40,758 nucleotides of DNA from an uncultured Bacteroides sp. (GCA_947646015.1 CANSEY010000034.1:1-40758); one strand, 5' to 3'. Counted from the stretch's first letter, positions 23,030 through 33,114 are shown. The notes: generated by a model not told the origin, from the sequence alone. Program-made: numbers and translations.

Positions 23030-24523
23030 TTACCTTGGATTCTGCTGTATATTCGGATTGGCATCTATCTCGCTTTGCGGAATAGGCAGGGCTATTCTCA
23101 GATCGGTAGCTTCTATCTTTTGTGCGTTAGACGCTTTCAAGGTCTCAAGATGCCAGCTGCCCTTGCGTTCAATAGCCAGACCATTGCGTAAGTAGTCATA
23201 GAAGACTTCCCCTTCGCCAACCAGTTCCTTGCGGCGCTCTTTAAGAATCCTGTCCAGAGTAAAAGTCTCCGTTGATACTTGCTGACTGGTATCCGTCGTA
23301 CGGCGGCTGATGATGTCATTCAGATAACCTTGTGCTTCTTCAAGATCCGTTCCTTTTTTCAGTCCCGCTTCAGCCGCGTTCAGATAGACTTCGGAAAGGC
23401 GGATGATGCAAATGTTATTAGTTTTGGGATCATCTCCGGTCTTGCCGGGGAACTTGGCAAGATAGACTTTCTCGTGCATGGCGGCAGCCGGAAGTCCGGT
23501 GTTGTTTTCGATGACAGATTCCTTTGTCAGGCAGTGGCGTACATCCTTGGGGTCTTCATTCAGCAGGTTCAGGAAATCTTCCGACAAGATCAGATTATTC
23601 CAGTCGACCGTTGCTTCGTTGGCATAAACCATCGGAGCACCCTCACCGCCCGTACCTCCTGAAGGTTCGGATAAAGTGATGTAAAGTTCGAATAATGATT
23701 CGGACTGGAAATCCTGCCCCCATACATTGGGATATTCCTCATAGCTGTAAAGCTGATAACGTCCGCCGTTGTTTTTGATGACATCCGTAGCGGCATCATA
23801 AGCCTTCTGATATTCACCCATATTCAGATAGACTCTTGACAGTAATGCCTGAGCTGCCCAGTAGTTTATATAGCCATTGGATGTCTCTTGTCTCAACCCG
23901 GACAGTGCATTGCTCATGTCGCTGACTATCTGTTCGTAGCATTGCGCTACAGTGCTGCGTGACGGTTTATGGGTGGGATCGGAAGGGGAGGTCTCGATGG
24001 GTACTCCCAATGAAGCCCCCTTGTCATTCGTATAAGGCATTCCGAACAACCGGGGCAGGTTGAAGAGTGAAAGCCCCCGCATTACCAGCGCTTCGGACTT
24101 GATGCGGTTCAATTCTTTAGTATCACTGCTTTGAATACTGCCCGACTCTATTTTCTGTATCAGATTATTTGTCTGTCGTATTACTTTATAAACAGTATTC
24201 CATGGCAGTACAATATTCAGATTATCGGAAGCGAGCACATTGTATTCGTAATAGGGAGATACACGTTTTCCGTCTCCTTTGGTGATACGTGCCTGTACAT
24301 CGGCGGCACGGCAATCGCCGTAATACCAATAGTTGTCTCCGTAGTAGCTATGGCCGGATGCCAGACGATAAATTCCGTTCAGAGCGATCTGGGCATCGTC
24401 CAGTGTTACGATGGCCTGTCCGGTTTCTACCGAGCTGGTGGTGTTAAGGTCTAGCCAGTCTGCCGAGCAGGAGCTGTTCAGTAGAGCCATTGCTGTAAGT
24501 ATGTATATATGAATTCGTTTCAT
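23030..24523 (-). CDS. SusD-like starch-binding outer-membrane lipoprotein (pair 1)
   Basis: A 497-residue lipoprotein of the SusD/RagB family with lipobox LLNSSC (Cys19). It sits on the outer membrane and forms the lid of a SusC transporter, binding a glycan or peptide. The TPR-like helices are visible: YWAAQALLSRVYLNMGEYQKAYDAATDVI, ICIIRLSEVYLNAAEAGLKKG and the ending GEVFYDYLRNGLAIE. The C-terminal LRIALPIPQSEIDANPNIQQN is the family's usual close. It directly follows its SusC partner with 33 bases between them, so the two are co-transcribed. The ligand cannot be read. Confidence 0.95.
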   Translation of the reverse strand: MKRIHIYILTAMALLNSSCSADWLDLNTTSSVETGQAIVTLDDAQIALNGIYRLASGHSYYGDNYWYYGDCRAADVQARITKGDGKRVSPYYEYNVLASDNLNIVLPWNTVYKVIRQTNNLIQKIESGSIQSSDTKELNRIKSEALVMRGLSLFNLPRLFGMPYTNDKGASLGVPIETSPSDPTHKPSRSTVAQCYEQIVSDMSNALSGLRQETSNGYINYWAAQALLSRVYLNMGEYQKAYDAATDVIKNNGGRYQLYSYEEYPNVWGQDFQSESLFELYITLSEPSGGTGGEGAPMVYANEATVDWNNLILSEDFLNLLNEDPKDVRHCLTKESVIENNTGLPAAAMHEKVYLAKFPGKTGDDPKTNNICIIRLSEVYLNAAEAGLKKGTDLEEAQGYLNDIISRRTTDTSQQVSTETFTLDRILKERRKELVGEGEVFYDYLRNGLAIERKGSWHLETLKASNAQKIEATDLRIALPIPQSEIDANPNIQQNPR

Positions 24524-24556
24524 TATGTTGTTTATTTAGTTAGAATGATAGGGATG

Positions 24557-27500
24557 TTAGAATGATAATTGAGCTCCGAAACTGAAAGTACGCATGGCGG
24601 GAGCCTCACAAAAGACTTCACCGTTAACGGGTGTTTCGGGGTCATACTGTTTCCATTTGGCCCAGGTCAGCAGATTATTTCCCGAGAAATATACCCGTAC
24701 TTTGTCAATCATCAGCTTTTGAGTCCACTGGTTGGGCAGTGTGAAGCCGAGGGTAAAGTTTTTCAGGCGTAAATGATCGGTGCTGTGGATATAGCGGGAC
24801 GAGTTGGTGGAAGTAGCCGGTTCACCATATACGAAACGTGGGGTATCCGTCTGATCTCCGGGCTTTTGCCAACGGTTCATCATATATGCGGGCAAGTTGT
24901 ATCGTGAACTGTAGATGGAACTGCTGCCGTTTTCAATATAAGTTCCCAGTTTGTCGAATGAGTAACCGCCCAGTGAATAAGTTAGTGTAAAGGTCAGGTC
25001 TATCCATTTGTAATTCAGGATATTGGTGAATCCTCCTGATACTTTGGGAGTAGCGGTCTTGTACGGAATAGATTCTGCTTTGGCAGCGTCGGTGGTGAGT
25101 TCCCGATTGTAGCTTCCGTCTTCATTTTTTGTATTCAGATAATATTGGGCAGAACCGGTCAGCGGGTCTACTCCGGCAAACTCTTTTACATAAAATGTAT
25201 GATAGGGGAGTCCCACTTTATGGATGAACCATGTTCCCTCAATCGTCTGGTCTAATAGTCCGTTGAGTGAAACGATCTTATTCCGGTTATGGCTCAGGTT
25301 GAAAACACTGGTCCAGTTAAAGTCGTTGGAAACAACATTCAGCGTACGCAATTCAAACTCTACTCCCTTGTTGTTCAGGCGTCCGATGTTGCTTAAATAA
25401 CTGGTAAATCCGGTAGTGGCGCTGATGGGGAGACTGTAAAGCAAGTCCTTGGTATCCCGGTTGTAATATTCCAGACTCGCAAAAATACGATTGATAAATG
25501 AAAGGTCGATGCCCAGATTCAGGCTGTAATTCTTTTCCCATGTCAACAGATCATTGGGTTGTGCCGATTCATACGATCCGGCTGCCTCCATGTAGTTTTC
25601 TCCATAACTGTACAGTCCTTTGTAGCCGTAGTATGAACCGGGCTGATTTCCGTTTACACCATACGAGGCACGTATCTTGATATCACTCAAAACCGGCTTT
25701 ACGGCTTTCATGAAATTCTCGTTGCCCAAATGCCACATACCCGACACAGACCAGAAATTTCCCCAGCGGTTGTTGGGTGAAAGGCGTGAACTTCCGTCGC
25801 GACGGTAACTTCCGGCGATGTAGTAACGGTCGTCATAGTCATAATTCAGTCGTGATAGATAAGAAATCATCCGATAGGCTTGGGTGGCAGACTTGAAACT
25901 GTTCAATACGGCGGCATTATCCGGTTCTGTCAGTTTATCACTGGGCAGTTTGGACTTTTCACCCGAAGCGTGGTCTGTCTGGTAGCTTTCTATTTCATAA
26001 GCCGCCAATACATCGAGATGATGTTTGCGGGCGAAAGTACGCACATAGTTCAGTGAGGTCGATGAGATCAGTTTGCCGTATTCAATGAAGCCTTTGGCTG
26101 TCTGGGCGTCGCTTCCGCTTTTAGGGCCTGCCGAGCTCAGAGGGTTATAGTAGCGTGAATCCTTCTGGATAGTATAATCATAGCTTAATGTCTCTTTCAG
26201 TTTGAGACCTTTGATCGGCTCTATCGCTGCGTAACCGGTTGAAAACATACGTGTCATACGCACGCGGTTGTAATCGGTGAGTATGTCGCGCAACGGATTC
26301 AGGCTGGTGCCGTCATAAGCTCCTACATAGTTTCCTTCTTCATCACGCACCACCATGGAAGGTGTCATGGTCATGGCCACGCACAGAAAAGGGTTGATAG
26401 ATGATCCGCGTTCCTCATTCATTTCCTGGTTCATTTGCGAGAACATCATATTTGCTCCTACTTCCCCGTATTTGCCGACTTTCTGCGTAACGTTCAAGCG
26501 TGCTGAGTAACGGTCCAGACTGGAGTTTTTGGCCAATCCTTCCTGATTGTTGTAGCCGAGCGAGGCATAGAATGTAGAACGGTCGTTACCGCCGGAGACG
26601 GAAGCTTCATAACTCTGATGCATAGCGGTGCGGAGCAGCTCTTTTCGCCAGTCCGTATATCCCATGGACGGCTTATATGCATATGTGCCGATATTGGAAT
26701 TGGCATATTCACTCGGAGACTCCATACCGTTGTCTATTGCGTAATTCAGCAATCCTTCATAGAGCAGTTCTTCCCGTTGGTCACCGTTGAGGGTAGGGCG
26801 GAAGTCGACAGCCGCATGAGAGAAGCCGCCTGACACGTTCAAGTCCACACGTACCTTTCCGGTATTTCCTTTTTTAGTTGTAATCAATATGACGCCATTG
26901 GCGGCGCGGGAACCATACAGGGAAGCCGCTGCCGCATCTTTGATTACAGTCACGTTTTCAATATCCGACGGATTCAGTGTACTCATTATATTGGTCTTGG
27001 AGTTGTTCATATATGCTGCATCAGGACCACCGGAACTCATACTCCCGGAAGTAACCGGTACTCCATCTATGACAAACAAAGGTTCCTGTGAAGCGTTGAA
27101 CGATCCCATTCCTCTGATGCGAATACTTTGGTTGGCACCCGGTTGACCGGAACTGCTGGTTATTTGTACACCGGTAGTCATACCTTGCAACTTTTGCTCA
27201 ACGCTCATCACGGGTACTTCTTTCAGCATATCTGTACGCAGCGTATTGGCCGATCCTGTGAACGAGGATTTGGAGAAATTACCATACCCTGTTACTACTA
27301 CCTCGTCAATATCCATCGTTTCGGGAATCAGTACTATTTTGAGTTCTTTCTCTTTGCGGGGGACGCGTATTTCCTGTGTCTTCATTCCCACATAAGATAC
27401 GACCAACATCTTGGTTCCGGTTTCCACGGACAATTGAAACTGACCGTTGATATCGGTAATCACTCCTTTGGTGGGATTCCCCTTTACACTGACGGTGGCA

Positions 27501-27634
27501 CCGATAAGTGGTTCATTATCCTCTGATGATATAATAACACCGGATATGTTCAGTTGCTGAGCGGACGCATACGAAATACTCAACAAACAAAACAGTAAGC
27601 TAAAACATAATGTTAACCTTTGATTAATCTTCAT
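24557..27634 (-). CDS. SusC-like TonB-dependent outer-membrane transporter (pair 1)
   Basis: A 1025-residue SusC/RagA-family transporter that imports bound nutrient through the outer membrane using TonB energy. It has a signal peptide (MKINQRLTLCFSLLFCLLSISYASA), a CarboxypepD_reg-like domain (ISGVIISSEDNEPLIGATVSVKG), the TonB-box-like EVVVTGYG, a plug (PVMSVEQKLQGMTTGVQI, PLFVIDGVPV, AAASLYGSRAANGVILITTKKG) and a 22-strand barrel ending in phenylalanine. An upstream start at 27688 would place 18 extra residues before the signal, so the ATG at 27634 is preferred. A near-consensus -7 (TATCCTTTG, one base longer) lies at 27674-27682. Confidence 0.96.
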   Translation of the reverse strand: MKINQRLTLCFSLLFCLLSISYASAQQLNISGVIISSEDNEPLIGATVSVKGNPTKGVITDINGQFQLSVETGTKMLVVSYVGMKTQEIRVPRKEKELKIVLIPETMDIDEVVVTGYGNFSKSSFTGSANTLRTDMLKEVPVMSVEQKLQGMTTGVQITSSSGQPGANQSIRIRGMGSFNASQEPLFVIDGVPVTSGSMSSGGPDAAYMNNSKTNIMSTLNPSDIENVTVIKDAAAASLYGSRAANGVILITTKKGNTGKVRVDLNVSGGFSHAAVDFRPTLNGDQREELLYEGLLNYAIDNGMESPSEYANSNIGTYAYKPSMGYTDWRKELLRTAMHQSYEASVSGGNDRSTFYASLGYNNQEGLAKNSSLDRYSARLNVTQKVGKYGEVGANMMFSQMNQEMNEERGSSINPFLCVAMTMTPSMVVRDEEGNYVGAYDGTSLNPLRDILTDYNRVRMTRMFSTGYAAIEPIKGLKLKETLSYDYTIQKDSRYYNPLSSAGPKSGSDAQTAKGFIEYGKLISSTSLNYVRTFARKHHLDVLAAYEIESYQTDHASGEKSKLPSDKLTEPDNAAVLNSFKSATQAYRMISYLSRLNYDYDDRYYIAGSYRRDGSSRLSPNNRWGNFWSVSGMWHLGNENFMKAVKPVLSDIKIRASYGVNGNQPGSYYGYKGLYSYGENYMEAAGSYESAQPNDLLTWEKNYSLNLGIDLSFINRIFASLEYYNRDTKDLLYSLPISATTGFTSYLSNIGRLNNKGVEFELRTLNVVSNDFNWTSVFNLSHNRNKIVSLNGLLDQTIEGTWFIHKVGLPYHTFYVKEFAGVDPLTGSAQYYLNTKNEDGSYNRELTTDAAKAESIPYKTATPKVSGGFTNILNYKWIDLTFTLTYSLGGYSFDKLGTYIENGSSSIYSSRYNLPAYMMNRWQKPGDQTDTPRFVYGEPATSTNSSRYIHSTDHLRLKNFTLGFTLPNQWTQKLMIDKVRVYFSGNNLLTWAKWKQYDPETPVNGEVFCEAPAMRTFSFGAQLSF

Positions 27635-27763
27635 ACTTTTATATTTAAAAATACATTTGCTATAAAGTCGATACAAAGGATATACCAATAGGATATAAAG
27701 AAATGCTGAAAGGATAAGATACAGATTAACAGCGGAGTTGAAAAAACGATATTATTGGGGCGG

Positions 27764-27792
27764 TGTGGAAAAAATGTGGAAAGGTGTGGAAA
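27764..27792 (+). promoter_or_regulatory. Three helically phased TGTGGAAA motifs upstream of susC 1
   Basis: TGTGGAAA occurs at 27764, 27775 and 27785, spaced 11 and 10 bases. It lies 130-158 bases upstream of the susC start, so it could be a cooperative regulator site. Confidence 0.45.
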
Positions 27793-27793
27793 A

Positions 27794-27863
27794 TATACCC
27801 AATCAATTGGTACGATAAATATCGTGGCTATATGGATTATCGTACCGATAATGATTGGGTATA
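27794..27863. terminator. Long hairpin between the two susCD pairs
   Basis: TATACCCAATCA (27794-27805) pairs with TGATTGGGTATA (27852-27863), and GGTACGATAA (27809-27818) with TTATCGTACC (27837-27846). No T-run follows on the minus strand, so it may be an RNA processing or attenuation structure rather than a simple terminator of pair 2. Confidence 0.7.
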
Positions 27864-27876
27864 TAGGTCTTACAAT

Positions 27877-29715
27877 TTAATATCCCGGATTCTGATACTC
27901 ACTGCCGTTGATAATGGTAGCGGTAAAGGTTGTAGAAATGGGACGTAAAGCATAATTCGGATCAAAGAACCGTGCGAGATCCGGGTGAGTATCTTTCAGA
28001 TAATCGGAACTCTTGAACATCCCTGTCCGTTTCAAATCGTAGAAACGGCAATATTCACCGCATAGTTCGCGTCCTCTTTCGTCTAATACGTCACGAACCG
28101 TCATGCTGCCCGTTAGCGGGTCTGCTCCGGCACGTTCGCGAACCTTATTCAGGTATTTGGCGGCATTCGCTCCTCCGTTCAGATAAATGTCAGCCTCTGC
28201 GGCAATCAGATAGACTTCTGCCATACGCATGATAAACGTAGCGTTTAAGTTTCCGTTTCTTTGTTTGGAGGCGTTTGCAACGTAATAGTTACTGCTGTTG
28301 TGCTTGTTTAGTGACGGATAATAGTAACGGAACAGATTCTCGCTGGTACCGTCGTTTTTGTAACTCCCTGTTACATTTGTATACGAGTAGTTCATGTTCA
28401 CATTGTTGTTTGTATCACTGTAGACATGGTTGTAATCAATCAACAAATAGTCGGTCTTGTGCTCATTCTGTTTTTCCGTAGAATAATCCGCATCCTGCGG
28501 CATGATAAATTTAATGGCCGGATCACCTTTCTTCAGAGCTTTGCCGATGACTGTTTCGTCTTTGTCGTACATGTGTACGGCACTTTCGTCCCAAGTATAA
28601 CTTTTATTGGCCTTCCATTCGGTAGTGAATGACTGGTGGAATCTGGGATCTAACGTGCCGTCATTCTGTACATACAGATTCAGCAAGTGTTGCGTAGGCA
28701 TGAAGATGCCGCTGATGGAGCCTTCCCATGTCAGTCGTGTCTCCTGATTGTCTTCACGGGCACCGAACTTATTGATGTCACACAGGAAATACTCGTCATT
28801 GCGGTTTAGCTTGTAGTTACCGTTGCTCGAACCGTGTCCGTCCGTGCCTGCATACCAGCGATGTTTCCAGAGCGCTTCCTTGTTTTCCCAGTTATTGCTT
28901 TCTTCGAATACTTCACTGTATGTAGGATACATATAAGTGTTGTATTTCCCGCCACCCGATTCGCAGTCGGAGATCAGCTGTAAAGCTGCGTCGAGAGCTT
29001 CCTGCAGGTATTCCGTGCTTCCATACTCGTAGGTCTGCAGACAGGCTTTTGCCAAAAAGCCGAGAGCGGCTTTCTTGGTCGGAGTGGTAGTCGTGGCATG
29101 ATTCCCGATTGACAGCCATTCGGATGCGAATCTCAGGTCGGGCAGGATGACTTCTTTGTAGATAGTCATTGGGTCGGTGCGGACAGGAGAGTAGTTAAGG
29201 CTGGTTTCCGGTTCCGTAAGCATGGTTACCCCTCCGAATTGTTCTACTGCGTTGAAGTAATAGACAGCTCTCATGAAGCGGGCTTCGGCAACTTTCGCAT
29301 TCCGTTCCTCTTCTGTGGCGTAGGGAGGCTTGTCGCCTAAGGCGATGGCTTCGTTGCAGGAACCTATTCCGTCATATGTCCCGTTCCACCAGTTATTGGT
29401 GTAGGTCGTGTTGGGCGATGTGCCGGCGAAAAACCAGAACCATTCGGTGTAGCTTGTCGATTGGTTAGCCTTGTACGTCCAGAGGTCCGTATCCCCTTCG
29501 GTCAGCGACATCCAGTCTGCGGCACCGTAGTAAAACCTTTCCATTGCGAAGTAGCACTGGTTGATCAGTGTTTCGTATCCCTCGGTTGAGGTAGCCAATG
29601 TTTCATTGGTAAATGCGCCCGGGTTGTACTCTTCCAGCGAGCAGGAATGCAGGAATAGTGCGGACAGCAGGACAGAGCAAAAAACTGTTTTTAAATGTAT
29701 ACTTTTCATTGTCAT
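27877..29715 (-). CDS. SusD-like outer-membrane lipoprotein (pair 2)
   Basis: A 612-residue SusD/RagB lipoprotein, longer than the pair-1 protein. The signal ends in lipobox LFLHSC (Cys25 from the first ATG; an ATG two codons later is also possible). Family features are SLEEYNPGAFTNETLATSTE at the mature N-terminus, FMRAVYYFNAVEQFGGVTML, FIMRMAEVYLIAAEADIYLNGG and the ending RGRELCGEYCRFYDLKRTGM. The extra length lies in the middle, which usually forms the ligand-binding region. It follows its SusC with only 12 bases between them. Confidence 0.95.
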   Translation of the reverse strand: MTMKSIHLKTVFCSVLLSALFLHSCSLEEYNPGAFTNETLATSTEGYETLINQCYFAMERFYYGAADWMSLTEGDTDLWTYKANQSTSYTEWFWFFAGTSPNTTYTNNWWNGTYDGIGSCNEAIALGDKPPYATEEERNAKVAEARFMRAVYYFNAVEQFGGVTMLTEPETSLNYSPVRTDPMTIYKEVILPDLRFASEWLSIGNHATTTTPTKKAALGFLAKACLQTYEYGSTEYLQEALDAALQLISDCESGGGKYNTYMYPTYSEVFEESNNWENKEALWKHRWYAGTDGHGSSNGNYKLNRNDEYFLCDINKFGAREDNQETRLTWEGSISGIFMPTQHLLNLYVQNDGTLDPRFHQSFTTEWKANKSYTWDESAVHMYDKDETVIGKALKKGDPAIKFIMPQDADYSTEKQNEHKTDYLLIDYNHVYSDTNNNVNMNYSYTNVTGSYKNDGTSENLFRYYYPSLNKHNSSNYYVANASKQRNGNLNATFIMRMAEVYLIAAEADIYLNGGANAAKYLNKVRERAGADPLTGSMTVRDVLDERGRELCGEYCRFYDLKRTGMFKSSDYLKDTHPDLARFFDPNYALRPISTTFTATIINGSEYQNPGY

Positions 29716-29727
29716 TTTCTTCTTTAA

Positions 29728-32700
29728 TTAGAATGTAAGATTAACTCCAAATACAAATTGCCGATAGGTGGGAAACGCGTCCGAACCGTTCGTTTCGGGG
29801 TCTGTGTCCTTCAGTTGCTTGTCTTTCACAAAGATGAACGGATTGTAGGCCGTAGCGTAGATGCGGCATTTCTCCATCAATACCTTGCGGGAAATGTTGG
29901 CGGGGAGGGTATATCCCAAAGTGATATTCTTGATCTTGATGAAGGAGCCGTCGTGTACTCTCAGCGAAGGATATACCTTTTTTTGTTCGTCTCCCGTTCC
30001 GGGACGCGGGAAGTATGCGCCTTGATTGTCCTCTGTCCAGTAATCCACGCCTGCCAGCTGATTCTTGGTCACACTTTGCTCTGCGGTATAGTAGCCGAGC
30101 AGGTCACTGTTGATTGTCTGCCCGTAGCGTGCCATTGCAAAGACGGATAAATCGAAGTTCTTGTAGGTGAAGGAGTTGTTCAGTCCGATGATCCAATCCG
30201 GATTCGTATGTCCCAGAATTTGTCTGTCGTCGGTGCTGTATTTATGTACTCCGCCGTCTCCGTTTTTATCCACTGTCTCTATCTTGATAAATCCCGGATT
30301 TACGCCATATGCATCCAGCGTCTCCTTCGGAGTGTCACTTCCCCAGATACCTGCATATTTATAGCCGTAAATGGCGTGAATCGGTTCGCCGGTAAACAGG
30401 TTCTCGGAGATCAGGTCACCGTCGGGCAGCTTGTCTATCTTCTCCTTGCTCCAAGTAGCGGACAAGGTCGTGTTCCATGTAAAGTCCTTGTGCTGTATAT
30501 TGTGGGAGTTCAATATCACTTCCACGCCCTGATTGCTGGTTTGGGCGATATTCTGCCAGATAGACAGAGGAGAACCCCATCCGGTCAGTCCGCTGGTGAT
30601 GGGCAATATACGCTTGAATAATAATCCTTTGGTGGTTGTTCTGAACCATTCAATGGAACCGTCGATGCGGCTGTTCAGTATGCCGAAGTCCAGACCGATG
30701 TTCCAGTTGTACGATTTTTCCCAACCGAGGTCGGCACTGCCGTAAGTCTCCGAGTATTGTGTGAAAGGAACGATTTTTCCATTGACGGAGACTCCGCTGG
30801 CAGAATATACGTAGGCTTGGGTAGTGGTGCTATAGGCGTCTGTTCCGCCGGAGTTGCCCGTGATGCCGTAGCTGACTCTCAGTTTCAGGTTGTCCAGCCA
30901 GCTTCGTGTCTTTTCCATAAAAGTCTCGTCGGAAATTCTCCAGGCTATGGCGCCTGCCGGGAAAGCATCCCATTTGTGTCTGGCGGAGAATTGTGAGACA
31001 CCGTCCCAACGGGTGGAGAAGTTGAATAAGTACTTGCTCTTGTCTGAATAGTTGAGGCGGAAAGCAAAAGACATTTTCTGTGTCTGTGCGAAGTCCGATT
31101 CCACATGTGGGGAGGAACCCGAAGTCAACCGCCAGAACGACCATTGGTCTACCATCTGTCCGCTTGCGGCAGCCATGTTGCTTTCCGACTGGTTCTTGTT
31201 CCACGAAGTGATTAAAGAACCTCCTACCGTATGCGCTTTGGCAAGGGTCGTGCTGTATGCTAGAATGTTTTCCCACGTGTAATTCCATGCGTTGTCATTG
31301 GTGATGGAGGCGTGAGGCGAACCCGCATAACTCGGACGGTTGGCGTTGCATTGGTTTCCCCAGTATTGTCCTCGTCGGGAATGGTTCAATGTCCCGTTGA
31401 TCCGGCTGGTGAATGTGAAATCTTTGAGAGGAGTCAGTTCGACATACCCGCTCATATTCAGGTAAGTGGAACGGGTGTTGTTCGCATATTGATTCTCTAT
31501 AAAATCTCCCATCGGCGAATACTGCCCTGTGATATATTCGTGATTGATCTTGCCTTCCTCATCGTAGGCATCCCCCAACGGGAAAGCGGAGAGGGAACGG
31601 GTAAACGTGTTTTTCACGCCGGAATTTAAATCACGGTACACCAGATTGGAGGTGAAACCGACTTTCGCCCACGAAAAGAGTTGCTGGTCGATGTTGAGCC
31701 GCAAAGAGTACCGGTTCAGATTTTCATTGCTGAGCAGGCCTTCTTCCCGGTTGTAGGAGGTCGAAGCGAATATCCTTGTCTTTTCCGTTCCGCTGCTTAC
31801 CGAAAGGCTGTACTTTTGTGTGGTAGCTGTATTACCGGAAACCTCGTCTACCCAGTCAATCCATTTTCCGGCATTATACGCATCTGTAAAAGCCTGCTTG
31901 CCCAGTAGGGCAGACATATCGGAAGGGAAATCACCGTTCTTATATCGGTATGCCTCTTTCTGGTAAGTCACCCATTCATCCTGAGTCATTCCGTGTTTGT
32001 AGTTGGGCGATCCACTGAAGCCGTAATACGCGTCAAAGTTGATTGTGGCTTTGCCTTCTTTTCCTCTTTTGGTGGTGATAATCACAACACCGTTTGCTCC
32101 TGCCGAACCGTAAATGGCGGTGGATGAAGCATCCTTCAGAACATCGACACTTTCAATATCGGAAGGGTTGACCTGATTATAGCTTCCGGGGATTCCGTCG
32201 ATAATGAACAGTGGCTCGTTATTGCCATATATGGAACGCGAACCACGCAGCAGGATGCTGACTTCACCGCCTACCTGTCCCGATGTTTTGGTGATGTCCA
32301 TGCCGGGTATCTTTCCTTGAAGAGCTTCCATCACATTACTGGTAGGAGCAACCAGTACCTCGGCACTTTTGATAGAGGTTACCGCTCCTGTCAGATCCCG
32401 CTTTTTGACGGAGCCGTATCCTACTACTACCACTTCGTCAATCAGTCGGGCATCTTCCACCATCGTGATTTCCAGTTTACTTTTATTACGTGTGCTGACT
32501 TCCTGTTCTATGTATCCCATGTAAGATACTTTGAGTACTGCGTTGGGCGACACACGCAGTGTGAAGAGTCCGTCTACATTTGTAATAGTCCCGTTGTTTG
32601 TGCCTTTTTCTACAATATTAGCTCCGATTATCGTCTCTCCCTGAGAGTTTTTCACTACGCCGGAGATGCTTCTGCTCTGCTGGCCGTAGACTTGTGTGGC

Positions 32701-32814
32701 TCCGACTACCGATATTATTCCTGTTAAAAGGAATAGCAGGTAGAATCTTATCATATAAACTGTCTTTAGGGTAACGTCTGTCCCTATGTTTGTTTTATCA
32801 GAAAATGATTTCAT
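29728..32814 (-). CDS. SusC-like TonB-dependent outer-membrane transporter (pair 2)
   Basis: A 1028-residue SusC-family transporter. A hydrophobic signal (MIRFYLLFLLTGIISVVGAT, starting at residue 21) is preceded by a 20-residue charged N-terminus, so the start may be either the ATG at 32814 or at 32754. The order is CarboxypepD_reg-like (ISGVVKNSQGETIIGANIVEKG), TonB-box-like EVVVVGYGSVKKRDLTGAV, plug (NVMEALQGKIPGMDI, EPLFIIDGIPGSYN, SSTAIYGSAGANGVVIITTKRG) and barrel ending FVFGVNLTF. A promoter-like box at 33034 implies a leader of about 215 nt. No glycoside hydrolase, sigma/anti-sigma or hybrid two-component gene is near. Confidence 0.96.
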   Translation of the reverse strand: MKSFSDKTNIGTDVTLKTVYMIRFYLLFLLTGIISVVGATQVYGQQSRSISGVVKNSQGETIIGANIVEKGTNNGTITNVDGLFTLRVSPNAVLKVSYMGYIEQEVSTRNKSKLEITMVEDARLIDEVVVVGYGSVKKRDLTGAVTSIKSAEVLVAPTSNVMEALQGKIPGMDITKTSGQVGGEVSILLRGSRSIYGNNEPLFIIDGIPGSYNQVNPSDIESVDVLKDASSTAIYGSAGANGVVIITTKRGKEGKATINFDAYYGFSGSPNYKHGMTQDEWVTYQKEAYRYKNGDFPSDMSALLGKQAFTDAYNAGKWIDWVDEVSGNTATTQKYSLSVSSGTEKTRIFASTSYNREEGLLSNENLNRYSLRLNIDQQLFSWAKVGFTSNLVYRDLNSGVKNTFTRSLSAFPLGDAYDEEGKINHEYITGQYSPMGDFIENQYANNTRSTYLNMSGYVELTPLKDFTFTSRINGTLNHSRRGQYWGNQCNANRPSYAGSPHASITNDNAWNYTWENILAYSTTLAKAHTVGGSLITSWNKNQSESNMAAASGQMVDQWSFWRLTSGSSPHVESDFAQTQKMSFAFRLNYSDKSKYLFNFSTRWDGVSQFSARHKWDAFPAGAIAWRISDETFMEKTRSWLDNLKLRVSYGITGNSGGTDAYSTTTQAYVYSASGVSVNGKIVPFTQYSETYGSADLGWEKSYNWNIGLDFGILNSRIDGSIEWFRTTTKGLLFKRILPITSGLTGWGSPLSIWQNIAQTSNQGVEVILNSHNIQHKDFTWNTTLSATWSKEKIDKLPDGDLISENLFTGEPIHAIYGYKYAGIWGSDTPKETLDAYGVNPGFIKIETVDKNGDGGVHKYSTDDRQILGHTNPDWIIGLNNSFTYKNFDLSVFAMARYGQTINSDLLGYYTAEQSVTKNQLAGVDYWTEDNQGAYFPRPGTGDEQKKVYPSLRVHDGSFIKIKNITLGYTLPANISRKVLMEKCRIYATAYNPFIFVKDKQLKDTDPETNGSDAFPTYRQFVFGVNLTF

Positions 32815-33033
32815 GTTTTTTGTTTAATTGTATGTTCACTAATTGGTTTTTGAATAGTTAAATCTCTGAATGATTTAAATCTATGTCCCGATTATACCGA
32901 TTTGATTTACTCCATAGGCTATTAGATTTTATTGGTTAAAACTGCGATTGTACCGTGAATTGACGGTCAATCTCTGAGTGTATGTATTTGATGTGGCGCC
33001 ACGATCAATATCAGTTTATTTAGACTGATTGGA

Positions 33034-33041
33034 CAAAAGTA
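33034..33041 (-). promoter_or_regulatory. -7 box TACTTTTG of susC 2
   Basis: TAnnTTTG match on the minus strand, predicting a leader of about 215 nt. Confidence 0.5.
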
Positions 33042-33106
33042 GGCATAGAGCGTTGGGGATTGAAAAAAATAAAGTTGACTTTGAATCAGAATGGGTTGAT
33101 TTTTAC

Positions 33107-33114
33107 TATCTTTG
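33107..33114 (+). promoter_or_regulatory. -7 box TATCTTTG of the first XRE gene
   Basis: TAnnTTTG match that overlaps a possible TTG start at 33112, so translation should begin at the ATG at 33145. Confidence 0.6.
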
